Shown in pieces: positions 48,164 to 60,655 of a stretch of 64,000 nucleotides of DNA (its first letter is position 1; every line of letters starts with the position of its first letter). Under the pieces are notes generated by a model. It did no database searches and was not told the DNA's origin. It worked only from the letters and a program-made list of their open reading frames with translations. The DNA lies in contig CADCXA010000040.1 in assembly GCA_902806565.1 (NCBI GenBank), positions 310,001-374,000 of the forward strand, given 5' to 3'. The position numbers and the translations under genes are program-made. This stretch comes from Hypoxylon rubiginosum. Its lineage: Eukaryota; Ascomycota; Sordariomycetes; Xylariales; Hypoxylaceae.

Positions 48164-48538
48164 CTAACAATTAGGTAGAGATGGCGTACGGCAAAGCAGA
48201 GGCCCTGTAACAGTCCACTTCGCGGCATCTTTCTCTATCAGAGCCGACGCACGGCGGAGTTTTGCGGGTACTTCCTCGGGGCGGTTGTCCGCAAGTAAGT
48301 ACGTGTATCTAAGTGTGTCTACTTCGTGAAGGAGGCGAAACATCGCTACGGGAGTAATAAGGTACGCTGCTAGGATCAACGGCACGCGGGTAGATACGAC
48401 GAGCAATGCTATGCTGTACGCAGGAGGTAGGGGGTATAGCTCTACTGCAAACCAGTACGTCTCTGTTCTAGGAACCTCCTTTTGCCCCTTTTCCCCCTTC
48501 TGTTCCTTTAGCGATGTCGACGTGGGTAGATGTAACAT
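48164..48538 (-). CDS. Hypothetical protein, 124 residues (weak candidate)
   Basis: A single-exon frame from ATG 48538 to a TAG. The first 40 residues are Lys/Glu/Thr-rich. A hydrophobic stretch at about 45-70 (SIALLVVSTRVPLILAAYLI) could be one or two membrane spans. It is followed by a charged helix-like part (RPEEVPAKLRRASALIEKDA). The arrangement looks more protein-like than the other frames around it. It has no recognised domain, no supporting neighbours, and lies in a gene-poor stretch. It could be a lineage-specific gene, a gene fragment, or chance. Confidence 0.25.
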   Translation of the reverse strand: MLHLPTSTSLKEQKGEKGQKEVPRTETYWFAVELYPLPPAYSIALLVVSTRVPLILAAYLITPVAMFRLLHEVDTLRYTYLLADNRPEEVPAKLRRASALIEKDAAKWTVTGPLLCRTPSLPNC

Positions 48539-48621
48539 AGTTCAATTCAAGCTGGCCGCCGTACTCGGTTCGTCTCGGTCATATTTGATGTGGAATCACT
48601 TCTCGACCGTTATGATAGTCC

Positions 48622-48648
48622 TTGGAGAGCTTGGAGAGCTTGGAGAGC
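48622..48648. repeat. 9-bp tandem repeat (TTGGAGAGC)3
   Basis: Three exact units of TTGGAGAGC followed by a degraded copy. In the overlapping plus frame it codes Leu-Gly-Glu repeats, but no gene is supported there. Confidence 0.85.
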
Positions 48649-49351
48649 CTGAAAAGCTTGAGCGACGAGACTACTTGGCACCACGGCAACTCAAGACGCT
48701 ATGGATTCTGAAGAGAATTATGGGGCCAGAGCTATGTTTAGCAGAACAGCCCTAGCCCGCCTTTTCCTTGTTGGCTCGGATGGCCGTTAGATGTAGGTAT
48801 GTATGAGGTATGTACCTCGTACGACGAGCGTGGTAAGTCGCAGGGCTGAGTTGATACAATATGTACTGCTCAATGCTGGCCCCGAAGCTCAAGACAATGT
48901 TTTACAGGTTGCGAACAGTTTGCCGGACGACTGACCGGTGTTCGCACCTGAGCGGTACAGTATGCAACCGGAATCAACTCATCACACGAAACAGGACACC
49001 ACTCGCCTCGGCGGGTTTGTGGAAGAGTTTCCGAAACGGAACGAATACATGAAGAGCCGGGTGGGGCCTCGAGAGCCGTGTGGGTGCTGAGTGCAAACCG
49101 CAACGAGCCCGAACAGGACCCTCATGTAAGAACTTAGAATGTGTGAAGCCCGACTCTTCATCATGGGGTTTAAAAGCCCTTGCTACCTGCACCGTGCAAG
49201 AATTGCAAATCTTGTCAATGATCTGATATTTGAGCATCCCGCGGCTTACGAGTCGTGCGGAGGTTCCGACGTTCCGAATCGATATGAGGAGGCGAAATGG
49301 CCCATTGTCGAGAGAATACACGCACTCCATGTACCACGGTTGAAGATTCAC

Positions 49352-49388
49352 TCACGCACGCACACACACACACACACACATACACACG
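49352..49388. repeat. CA dinucleotide microsatellite
   Basis: CACG-rich start, then about ten CA units with one TA interruption, ending ACACGTA. Gives spurious His/Thr and Val/Cys ORFs on the two strands. Confidence 0.9.
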
Positions 49389-52300
49389 TAAACTCGGATG
49401 AAAAGGCGGCCGGTGTTGCAACTGGGCGGTCGCTATAGGCAGGGCCCCTTCTGCAAAGGAAAGCTTCTTGACTCCCACAGTCGCACGCCATTGGTCTCAT
49501 GTCTCTCGAGGTAACAGTCGAGCATTCTGCAAGACGGTGCTTCTCACGGTGAAACTCTGTGACTTGGTGCGAGGCGAGAGTGGGAAAGTTGTCCGCCGTT
49601 TTCTTGTGAGAAGGGGAGGCTGGCAACAGAAATATGGCGGCCGCAGGTGTGTTACTTTGATCGCAAATTTTTGTGGTGAGGTCGGCGAACATCACTGTCA
49701 AAAAGGGGTGTTTTTGGCCATCCCGACTTTTCGTGAGGGTAATGTGAGGACAATGTGTCTGGTAGTCGAATAGAAAGTCGGTGTGCATATGATTTTTTGA
49801 ACTTGGTAGCTTCAGGGGGTCCGATGTGACACTGGGGTGTCAACCGAAGAGCTGTCTCACGTGTTAAGGCACGGCGTCTAATGGGCCACTTAGGATAAAA
49901 GCGTAAGCGAAGTGACGATCAGCTCTCATTGGCCTAGGCACAGATTGCCCCCGGAGTGTTTGTATGGCTTATATGTGAGGTGTCGACCTAATAAATCAAT
50001 GCGACCGAGCAGGCGAAGAAGAATTGTCGAACTGCCAAGGACAGCTAGGTGCGGTTCGATTAATTTCATTTATCCAGGCGTGAGGCTTGCAGCTTCGCGA
50101 AAGACCAGTTCGCTCGAATAACACAATAGCGCAAGGAAGAGTATATGGCTCGCGTGAAGATGGCCATGGCCATGTCTGCTATGGACAAGGTTTCTGCTGT
50201 CGTGCTCAATAAGGCTTGCTTGCACAAGGACCCCTTGGGCCTCGGCTCCTAGCAGGGGCTGGGCATCGAATTCCTACATATGCAACGTGAATGATGAATG
50301 GTATATGCGATAGATCACTCCATCAATTCGGCTATCAAGAAGAGTTAGCGTATCTTTTAGATACGTCGTACCCAACTCAACGAGTTCGAACTCGCCTCGC
50401 CGGGGTCGCTCGTGGTCGCTCGTGCTCGTTCTGGCAATTCTCATTTGGCCGAAAGAGGTTAAGGGATATATGGTCCGGTCTAGCACATGCTGCGCGTAAC
50501 CCCCCAAAGGCATGACCGACGATTATTACAGCAGCAAGCAGATGTAGCTAAGATGTTGGAGGAGAAGATCGACGAGTTGTTGTCTAGGTTGTTCGCAAGT
50601 GCGTTGCCAAACTTGCCACTCGTGATTCTCTCCAATAGGGCCAATAGGGGTTGGTTCAGGGCTCGCAGTTACTGCTCGGTGTCAAGCAACTCCAGCCCTA
50701 TCAGCTACTTAGCTGAAACAAGCAGCTGCATTTGTCCCTATGCAGGTTAGATTGAGCTGGAAAGTTGCCTGCGTCAGCTACCAGTAAGGTGGGCGTACTG
50801 TCAACCATACATATCATACGTACCTCATAAGACATACATGCAGATACATACATACATGTACATACCTAGGTACATAGGAGGATTTGCATACTAATAGTTA
50901 GGTAATATCAGAAGGGTTGGTTGAAATTACCTCACGTCGCAATAGGAGGAAGACGTATCGTTGCATTACTAAAAAGAGTAATTATAGAGACGCGAGATAG
51001 GGGAGGCTACCGCAGAAAGATGGACGTATGCAAAAAATAGAAAGGAACTATTGTAAAGACGATGATGTAGGTGCAGAAGAAAAAGAGGCAAGTAAAAAAA
51101 GAAACATCATGATCCAAATCCTGGCGTTATTCGAAAGTTCATTCCAAGTTGAAGAGATGGCAAAATGGCAGAAATGAGAAATGGTCAGTAAGCCCAAAGT
51201 GTTGTTTCAGAAATAAGATGGTACATTAAGCCACATCTACATTCCACTCTAGCCTTATGTAATTATTATTCCTGACATAAGAATTGTAATACATGTACGA
51301 AGTACCAACTGTATCAACTGCATGCCAACTGCACACCAAGACAATTTTGCGGGGACTTGCTAACACTAACACCAACATCATCACCACCAATTCGTACAGG
51401 CTTCTTCTTGCAGGCTGTTAGTGGGCTTTGGTGGGTGACTCTGCATACTGGATTACGTAATATTCCCTGATAACCTCGTGGCTTCGGAGGCTCGAGATTG
51501 GCTGTGGCGATCAAGAAAAATCCCGAGTCCAATCGGGAAGGATTTCGAAGCCAAAAACGCCAATATGGGGCGCCCCAAAGGTAAGCTCTTCCCCCAATCA
51601 GTCGTGTCACCAGGAACAGCGGTCGCATTTCCCTTCCCACCGTTCTGGAACACTAATAAACAACGTTAATATCCCTTCTCTTTCCCGGTCGTTCGGATAA
51701 TGTCCGTTCGCGACGATGAACGGGCTACACAACCAAAGATCGAAGCAAGTCAGCTTTCCATAGCGACGGCAATCAAATTTCGTCACAGGCTTACAGGTAT
51801 AAGACATAAAAAGTCAGACTCGGAGAGACTCATGGTGGCTCATTGTCTCGTAGATATTTAATTTACGAGCATCTATAAATACTTGGGTCTTGTATGACAG
51901 CCGTTTATTAACCCGTGAGCCCTAATGCATTGCGATGTATGTCTCATAATGCTCATCATACCTTAATCTTAGAATACCTACCTCCTTTGCAGCTGAGGCA
52001 CTCGCCTTTAGGACAATTGCTCGTGAAGAAAAGGGGGTTGAAAGATTGACCAGTGTAGTAGCACGTGTATGCGCGCTTCATATTCAACCTTGCATCAGAT
52101 CACCATCTACTCATCTGCCGCTTGAGACCTGCAACTGGGATTGGACTGATTAGACGCCAAGGTGTTCGCTCAAGGCTTTTTATGTTGCCTCCATCCAACA
52201 TGTCCTTCAGCATAACTCGACTGCTGTTTCCGCCTCGAAGCCTTGTAGGTAGTGTGCTACACAGAGCTACGCCGGTAGGCTAGCCATTTCTTATTGGACG

Positions 52301-54443
52301 GTGATAGTCAGGAGCGAGAGGAGGGGAGAGAGCTCAGAGGTTGGATGGAGTAGTTCTTTGCTATACCGGCGCCTGTCTTAGACTTAGTTCGTCAACACTA
52401 GAAGCGCGGTACGTAGACGATCGCGGCATCGAGATAGCTCATGATTGGAACAGTTACATTCCTAAGGCCCCCAGAAAAGCCCTAAGCTTAACCCTGGTGA
52501 TAGTTAGTGAACGCTAGGAAAGAAGCGGTATCTTTAGACGATATTAGGTTGCTAAATTAGGCGCAAAGTGAGAGAACTACTTATTCCATTTGCAGTTCGC
52601 GATGCTGTTTAAGCGGAACACGCCTTCCTCATTAAGAATCGAGTCTCCATGTCATGATTAGAAATTCTTCACTGTTTCTTGCTTTCTGCCATAGACGTTA
52701 GCGTTGCGGCGTTGATCAATGGAATATTCGGGTAGTCTAGTGGGGGGAGAGTGGATGATGAGTCCTTACTTAGTACTATAGCTACGACGCCGTCCTTCTG
52801 AGCGGGCCGTTGCTGAAGGATGGACAAGGCCCGTGGAGTACAGGGCACAGATTCCCACCGACGGCTCGACTAAAAGTGATTCAATTGTCTGTCTGGCAAT
52901 GGTGACTACGCCCCGAGCCTTGCCGTGCTTGCTCGCTTCAGGAGGGGCTACAATAAACGCGCCTACGTCTCGTTTTCGCCAACACGTAATATCATCTTCT
53001 ACGGAAGTGTGTCTGGCTTAGTAATTCAGTCAAGTCGGTGAGTGGCATGATAATCTACAATGATGTTAGTCGCCGACTGTTTATAATACCGAACCCGATC
53101 CCGAAGCTTCTCGAAGACAGGGGGATACGAACTTGCCCTAAATACGCGTAAATACGTGTGACGGCTTATTTGGTCACTGGCGTTGGGGAAGAGGCATGGC
53201 GGCATGGTGATCTCCCGTGCGCCGCACGACTAAATTGCAAAGAGCGTGGCGTTGCTACGTTCGATAGCGGACTAACTTGGCTATCCACAAATGAGGACGA
53301 AAATAGAAGACAAGAATCTGATCTAGACAATCGACTTCCAAGGGTCATCAGAGGTGGAGTTCGGATAGGGCATGAGCCACCGCCGGGCTCGAGAGCATGT
53401 TTCGGACGAGACGGGTCGTACAGAATTGGCGACTTTAGGCGACATAGTGGAGGGTAGCCGATATGCAGGAGGTTTATGGTCGCATCGAATAAGGCACATT
53501 TCAATACCTCTAGGAGGTAAGTAGTTTGAACCCTTACCTATTCGCCATACCAAGATTGAAATAATGAGTATGGCTCAGTCTCTCTATCTCTCTCTTTCTC
53601 CAGTATGACTGTATGAGAGGCGCGGACGGTGGAGAGAGAGATAGGAATACGCGCACTTTCGAATCCCGTCCCCGTCCCCATCCGCGCTGGTACGGGATAA
53701 CGATAGCTGGGGTATTCTTCGAGAGTACCATAATTCGGGTATCTTGTAATACGGTTAGAACCTTACAACGCTCGAGGTTGGTTCCATTAATCGAAAGAGG
53801 AAAAGGGAATATTGGACATGGTTTGATTTCTGTTCTGTTAAGCAGAGGTCCTTACCTAACGCAAGTCGCAAATGACGAGATACTACTGCACCACAACAAC
53901 ACAAGCCAATACAGATACAACAGAACCATCATCATGGCAAAATCTAATAAAATCGCCTCATGGAGATATCCGTCTGTCGGAACCGAAAGTATTTTTTTAT
54001 AACTTATCTCATACCCTAGGATATAGGAATCCTTAAGTCTTGACTGACGTTTCGAGTACTATTTACGGGTACAAATGGAGAGGGGAGAAGGGTTTTGGTG
54101 TTAATATTGGAAGCGGAAGAGAGAGAAAAAAAAGAAAAGACTGGAGTACTAGCTGCACAAGACAGTAATCCATGTTATAATATGTACCTTAGGTACGTTG
54201 TAAGTTAGGAGACTTAGCTAAGGATTTTTTAGAGGCACTCCGTTTAGGCTTTGGTGTAGATCTAATAATAACACAGATGATGAATTGGATGAATTAGACG
54301 CCAGCGCTTGTAATCTCATTGGTTGATTCGTCCAACTCTGCCGCAGCTTTGCCAGCTTCTTGCCCAGCATCTTGCAAGCCCTAGCAAGCCCCAGCCTGCC
54401 AGGCGCACGAGCCAAGCTTTTTCTTATCCACATGTGCATACAT

Positions 54444-54482
54444 AATATGTACATTGAATATGTACATTGAATATGTACATTG
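54444..54482. repeat. 13-bp tandem repeat (AATATGTACATTG)3
   Basis: Three exact 13-bp units, each containing the palindrome ATGTACAT. A GTGACATGACATGGTGACATT patch follows directly. Intergenic. Confidence 0.9.
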
Positions 54483-55180
54483 ACAGTGACATGACATGGT
54501 GACATTCAGAAGTACCAGATTGCCAAAGGAGGTCTGCCGCTGCGTCACTCCACTAATAAGGTAAGGTGGAAACATTATAAGCACTATACCGCCTGCCGGG
54601 ATTCCGATCCTATGTACCACCTCGTGCAATTCATTGCCTTTCGCGACTCGCAAATTGACCCTTGGACTTCTTACCTTTTCTGCCTTTCTGCCCTTCTACC
54701 CTTGAGTTTCTACCCTTGGGTCTACCCTTGGCCTTTGCGCCAAAGTGACATCGATACTACTTACCTGCCTCCATCGAACATTTCTTTCTTTGTTCTTCTC
54801 ATATTCCAATTCCGTTACAGACTCGGGCTTCCCATGCACGTCGTTTCATTCGAAGGCTCCTACAGGCTACCACAACTAGCAGTTGACGTACTGCAGATCT
54901 GCGGTCCAGGGCCCTGAACACCGTTGCCATGCTTTGCCATGCTTTGCCATGCGCTCCGGCCGCATCTTGCGGTCGAGGGGTCAGGGTCAAGTTCAGGGTC
55001 GAGGTCGAGAGTAGAGGGACCCAAAGTCGGAGCAATAGGAGAGATTGTGAGCGTCCTCCGCCGTGAAGCCAAAAAGGCTCCATTGACGTCGGTCCCGGCT
55101 TCATGCAGCTAGCTAGCAGCCTTAACAGTGGCTGTCGAGTCCAACACAATACTCCCCTCTAATACTGCCCCAACGACTCC

Positions 55181-55245
55181 AGTCTCCAGTCTCTAGTCTC
55201 TAGTCTCTGGCCTCTAACCTAACCTCTAGCCTCTGGTCGCAAAGT
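55181..55245. repeat. Imperfect AGTCTCT/CCTCTAA repeat patch
   Basis: Alternating AGTCTCT, AGTCTCC and CTCTAGC/CTCTGGC words with period near 7. Borders are approximate. Confidence 0.6.
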
Positions 55246-56900
55246 CCCAAGTTCCACCAGGTCTACCCGTCCGTCAAAACGTCATTCTCCCCTACCTACT
55301 AAGCCCTGTAAAGCTTTAGAAATGGCCTTTTTTGCTTGCACGATGACACCGATGATACCGTAACCCTTGACCTTGATGGTGGGAAATCTCACGTTTGCTA
55401 ATTGCCGGTTAATCAATCTTAATCGTGACACACTTCGGTCTCCCGACTGCCTCTTTTCTTTGCGCAAGAAGACCCTTGCAGACGAATGTATGCATGGGGG
55501 GGAGCCGTATAACACGCGCGATACAGTACTACGGTACAAGCTACAAGCTACCTACCGCCTACACAGTATAATGGGTATGGATAAGGCAGGTCGACCAAGG
55601 CGACAGTCGCAGAATTAACACTGCCCGCTCACATTTGGCGAAGAAACGCCAAAGCCACCCTACCCCGTGCTAGGCTTCTCGCGCTTGGGAACTTAGCTAC
55701 ACCCCACGATGCCACGATATCTCTGACTGGACCCCCCCTCGTGAGTCTACCGCTGCCCCGTCCTGGGACTCCGCAGGCAACTCAATACACGCCTTTGACG
55801 CAACACACGCAGCACGCGCACCACCACCGCCGCCCGCCTTATTGCTCAACCTACCCCCCTTACCCCCCCTTCCCTTCTATGCTACTTGCGTTATAGTCGT
55901 CAGGTCAGGAACCAAGCAACCAAAATACCTATGGGCTCCCCTGTTCGAGGCGGCCCTGACAAGGTTTCTGGGATCAATTGCTGGGTACCTTGTCTACCTT
56001 GTCTACCTTGTCGAACCGAACATGATCAAAGCAATCGATCGCTGGGGTATTGCTCGCACCCCCTGGACCCTACAGAGAGGAAAAGAATCGCTGGAGCCTG
56101 CTACCCTTGACTGCTACTGCTATCATATGTACCTTTTCGATGCTATCTCACTTCGTTCTGACCCCCGCTCTTTGCCCACCACCCTGTCGCCTGTCTATCC
56201 TTCCCCCGTCTCCCGTCTAAGTGCCTGTGCCTCTATCTGGCCCCGGTCGACTCATTTAGAAGAGAACTGGTGAAGAATGATCCACAGGACAGGCGAGGTA
56301 CTTCTTCCATGTGTATAGTAGGGCCGTCCTGGTCCCACCCCACACACACACCACTCTCTTCACCCTACCTTGCCCTACCTACGTCGTACCCGCCTTTTGG
56401 CTTGCCTATCCCATGTAGGAGGTACCAGCCCGCTTCTCACTACGGCGTCGACTGCGAGATGTACTCCACGGTACACATCCTCTCTGGTGACAGGGGGCGT
56501 CCGTTTCCCACGCAGTACCGTACATACGTACATACGTAAGGTCGAAAGTCGGTTGTGTACTCTACCAGGGTACTGCCTTCTCGATAAATTTATAAGCACT
56601 TGAGTTCCTGCTTGTCCTGCCATCGGATTGCTGAGGCTGAGATTCTTTAATACCAAACGCTTACCATACTTAGCCGTGAGAGAATCTTCCTTCGTGAGCT
56701 ATTCTCATACTCGTTTTCTTTAAACGCCTTCGCCTTGGTTGCTCTTATAAGACTTTCAAGTCGCCTATCCCCAAACCGCCACCAACTGTCGACAGCCACA
56801 TAAGCTACCTACTCAACCAGGATACAGACAGACCCAGAGACATTTGTACGTGTGTTTCTTTATTCTTCGCACTACTCGATTTTCTTTATATATATATACC

Positions 56901-58330
56901 ATGATGGACCGTCACTCTCGACTAGAACGAGATCCCGAAGACTCTTACTCACACCATCCTAGGTCAAGTACCAGCAATACGACTTCGACGACAGGAGGAT
57001 TTCGCAACTGGGATTTCACCGATTCGCCTCATAATCATAATCGATCGGCATCTTCGCAAGAGACGCAACCGTTATCTTATATCAACCACATCTCACATCG
57101 CCCTACGACATTTACCCAAGATCACACGTCTTACCCGTCACTACCTTCTCAAGGCGCTTTAAATTCAGAGTGGAGTGAGAGACAAGCACAGTCTCAAGGC
57201 ACACCTTTACTACGCATCGATCCAGCACGAGATTCTCCATCACCCCTACCACCACCAGCAAGCTCAAATATGAGGTGAGTTTTATTCATAGCTATTAATC
57301 GACGGGACTGGAGCTCACGAAAAGCAGTACCGTAGCTGTAGCATTTGACCCCAGGATGGAGATGGGCATTCCCCGCTCCTCCTACACATGGCCAGGTCTC
57401 GATTCAGGTCCCGACTTGTTAGGTCACGATCTGAGCTCTATGGGCCATGGTTCCGATGTTAGCCTAACGCCTCCGAGTGGTTCGAGATCTTTGACTTCCA
57501 GCCCGCCGCGATTCACATTGACGCCGGAGCAACGCGAATTAAAGAGGCAGCGGGACCAAGCTCGAAGGGATTCAAAGACGTCGGTCCGCGCCCGCCGCGC
57601 TATGAGCTCATACTCGTCTGCTTCTCAGTCCCCGCCGGTATCGATGCACGAGTTCTCATCTGCGTCTCCCGTCCCGGTGTACACGACGGCACCGTCGCAG
57701 ATCTCCCTCCTCGCAGAACCCGCGACGAGTTTGGCTAGCTCGTATATGCCATCTTACTCCACATCGCCCTTACCCGACCACGGCAGCCCCATGTTCACTC
57801 CTCAATTTTCTTCATTGTGAGTTGACCAGCAGCGCCATCTAAGCTTCATAATACTAACCGTGGGCTCGATAGGCCACATAGCGATTACTTGGGCTTAAAC
57901 TACTCTCCGGGCTACCCCCCGCCGCCCTCCCAGAGCTTGTCTTCACAATACAGCCGGCCATCACCCCCGATGCACGAGCCTGGGATGATGTACCCTGTCC
58001 AAGCTCCCCAAATCCTTTCTTCTGGCGGCAACTCAGGGCCAGAATCCGGCCACGTCCGCGTCGTCCAAAGTCGACCCAAGCCTCAGTGCTGGGAGCACGG
58101 CTGCAACGGCCGGCAGTTCTCCACCTTCAGCAACCTCCTGAGGCATCAACGAGAGAAGTCGGGACAAGCAGCCAAGGCTACTTGCCCCAACTGCGGCGCT
58201 GAGTTTACGAGGACTACTGTACGTTCCGAACCAATCATGTTTCTGAAGAAGTCATCAACTAATATATATCTAAAAGGCTCGCAATGGACATCTGCTCCAT
58301 GACAAGTGCAAGCAGCGACGAAACTCGTGA
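56901..58330 (+). CDS. C2H2-type zinc-finger protein with long disordered N-terminus
   Basis: Exons 56901-57274, 57355-57816, 57873-58218 and 58277-58330 give 411 residues; all introns are 56-80 nt with GTGAGT or GTACGT donors. Residues 1-345 are Ser/Pro/Gln-rich with no fold visible, including a short basic segment ([20 protein letters not shown]). The zinc-binding part lies at the very C-terminus. A first element, C351-C356-H370, is degenerate ([20 protein letters not shown]). A second one is C383-C386 with H402 and C405 contributed by the 17-residue last exon ([17 protein letters not shown]). It is probably a nuclear DNA-binding protein; targets and pathway are unknown. A second ATG follows directly at 56904. 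Without splicing, exon 3 would run into the last intron and lose the final zinc ligands. Confidence 0.88.
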
Positions 58331-60298
58331 ACAAATAACCAAAAAATAAAAATAAAAAAGCGAATCCTTTTTCTACGATTCATTACTATGATGGATGAGA
58401 CGATCGTTGGGAAATGCCGAGGCAGAAAACACGAAGGCTACGAGAAATCTTTTGGGGAAGCGGGATATTGGGTTTAGACGACGGCTCTCGTCTGGCATTC
58501 AAAATCGTTCGGACATATTTTTTTATCATCCTTTGTTTAACTACTACTACTACTCGGAGTATATATGGGAATCTCGGGAATATTGTTTTTGGAAAAGAGA
58601 GAGAGGTGATGAAGCTTTTGGAATATGGCGTGGAAGATTTAGCATATACCCCCTTTTTTTTTACCTCTTCTTTTTCGATATATTATTAGCTCTATCTTCG
58701 CCATGTATATTTTTTTAGGTTATGGTTTTGGTTATCGACTGGAAATTTTAACAAGACTACATTTTTCAGCTTAAAAGAACATGACTTTGCTACTCTTGGT
58801 GACTCTCTCTGTCTTCTCCATACAAGACGCAGAGACGAGCTGATGAAGATTATCGGGACCGAGTGGCTATCGAGATTCGCATCTGTAAAACACGTTGGAC
58901 ATGGGGTGGCAGGCCCCGCCAGGAGGGATACAATCGGGCACCACCTGTCCCGTGTGCACTATAACTATATCAAGCTAAGGTACCATACGGATAGTACGTG
59001 GGGTAAGGTTCTGCTTTAGCCATGTAGCATCGTCTCTAACTAGCTAGACGTCTGAGCGGGTATAGGTCTAGGAGTGGTACTGTCTGTATGTCTGTCTGTC
59101 AAGCTTCTGTTTGCTGTGTGCGATGCGACTATAACCTACTACTAGAGAACCGACATGGGGAAAGATCAGAAGACGATCTCGAAACGAAAAAAAAAGGAGG
59201 CACTGTAGAGCGCCCAGAGAGAGAGAAACATGGTCGACATGGGGTTGATGACCCCTATCTAGGAATAGCACAGAAGCTGCAGCAATAGAACCTACCTAAC
59301 CTTGTAAATAAAGGGTATCGCAGTATGCAGAGGAGGAAGCAAGCCAGGCCGTTAAACCAGGTGGCAGCAGACAAGACAAGGGGGGGAGAAGACAGTACGG
59401 TACAAGAGAGAAGAGCTACATACATACCTCCTAGCATACATACATACATACATACATACATACATACATACAGAGTCGTAAAAGCAACTTCCGGATTGGG
59501 ATATGCTTAACCTTGATTGACGACCACACCCCGTCCTGGACGACAATAGTGCCTGCAGTATATACTACTACTGCATGTACATAGTAGCGTGTGTGTAATT
59601 ATATTGGGTGCAATCCCGCCGTATTGTACCTTGCTCTTTTGCTTGCTTGCCTGCCCCAGCTTGCCTGTCCCAGGTTCCAGTCAGGAGAGCCGGCCACCCC
59701 CTTCAAACCGTTCGTCTGGAATATGGATTAGGGACGACAGCTGGCTGCTGGTCCCATCCCCATGCCCAGAACCGCAACAGGACGATGGAACCTTCCGTCC
59801 CCGCCCGCCCCTCGTGCTGTCAGGTTCTTTGGTGCTGAAAAACGATGTTTGTCGTTGCTGCTGCTGCTGTTGCTGTGCCGTCTTGCTCTTTGCTCTCGTC
59901 TCGTTCTCGTTCTCGCTTTTGCTGGGGAAGATACTAGGGTAGGACAGTACACAACAATATCACTCGGCCGAAACGGGAGGGGAGAAGGTCCTCCACGTGT
60001 ATGTGAGGGGTCTAGCCTTAGCTAACCTAGCCATGTAAGCATATCTCTCACTCTCTCAAGGTTGATTCTGTGCATATCATAATTATTATTTTCGGTGTTC
60101 GTCGTATCTTATCGCCATTCAAGAACTCCGTAGCTTGCCATTTCTTTTTCTATCATTTTTTTACTCGGTCCGCAACATGCGACGAATCGCCTGCTTCGGC
60201 TAGGTTCAGGTAGAGCTGCCAAACCTGATCAATCACAACACACGAATTTTAAGAGTTACGCTTGGCTTGGTGGTGTCGCGCATATACATAATATTCTC
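58331..60298. other. Region downstream of the zinc-finger gene
   Basis: The first 400 bases are AT-rich and T-rich and probably include the 3' UTR. Beyond that I see only short ORFs. A plus-strand frame at 59589-59942 has a seven-Cys run from a TGCTGCTGC repeat and is not credible. A CATA microsatellite lies at 59435-59472. Confidence 0.5.
59435..59472. repeat. CATA tetranucleotide microsatellite
   Basis: About nine uninterrupted CATA units, preceded by a TACATACAT patch. Confidence 0.9.
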
Positions 60299-60655
60299 TT
60301 AGCATTCGGCAACGTGACGAGTCTTTTTGTCCACGCCTAGCATGATACGGGCAATGCATCCGTTCGTTTCTGCAGCCCCGCGAGCTTCCGCATACAGGGC
60401 CTGCAGATCTCGTCGCATGGCTTTTTGGTTTTGGGGTGGGATGTGTGTGTGTGGTGGTATTGGTGGTTGACGGCCAACGTGGTGGTGGTGGGATCGGCCG
60501 AGTTCGTTATGCCGCCTCTTTTTCTCCTCGTCTTGTCTTGTCTGGTTGTTCTCGTCTACGGCTGGTGCGTGTACGTACCGTACCGCAAGGGTACAAAATG
60601 ACCATACAGCAAAGAACCCAAGACCCGGCCAATCGCGCTTCTGGAAATACTCCAT
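60299..60655 (-). CDS. Hypothetical small protein, 118 residues (weak candidate)
   Basis: From ATG 60655 (context taccATGG) the frame reads MEYFQKRDWPGLGFFAVWSF and continues with a short hydrophobic span. Then come a Lys/Arg/Asp/Glu-rich stretch, a His/Pro-rich stretch and a charged end (LYAEARGAAETNGC, then GVDKKTRHVAEC). The frame is open for another 98 codons upstream, but that part is low-complexity Pro/Ser. GTACGG or GTACGT after the hydrophobic span and a CTGCAG near the C-terminal part could delimit an intron removing the low-complexity middle. No domain is recognised. It may be a small single-pass membrane protein or a chance frame in GC-rich sequence. Confidence 0.3.
   Translation of the reverse strand: MEYFQKRDWPGLGFFAVWSFCTLAVRYVHAPAVDENNQTRQDEEKKRRHNELGRSHHHHVGRQPPIPPHTHIPPQNQKAMRRDLQALYAEARGAAETNGCIARIMLGVDKKTRHVAEC

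Larger units (their letters stand above)
48539..56900. other. Gene-free stretch before the second zinc-finger gene
   Basis: No supported gene. It holds a 9-bp direct repeat at 48622-48648, a CA microsatellite at 49352-49388, TACCTAGGTA at 50863-50872, a 13-bp repeat at 54444-54482 and AGTCTCT-type repeats at 55181-55245. A coiled-coil-like scrap (LLQQQADVAKMLEEKIDELL) is readable near 50520-50585, but its frame has no start, domain or splice support. The last 300 bases are CT-rich and probably belong to the promoter and leader of the downstream gene. Confidence 0.45.

Noticed and set aside
59589..59942. 117-codon ORF with a seven-Cys run
   Set aside because: The Cys run comes from a TGCTGC repeat; overlapping frames on both strands are equally open.
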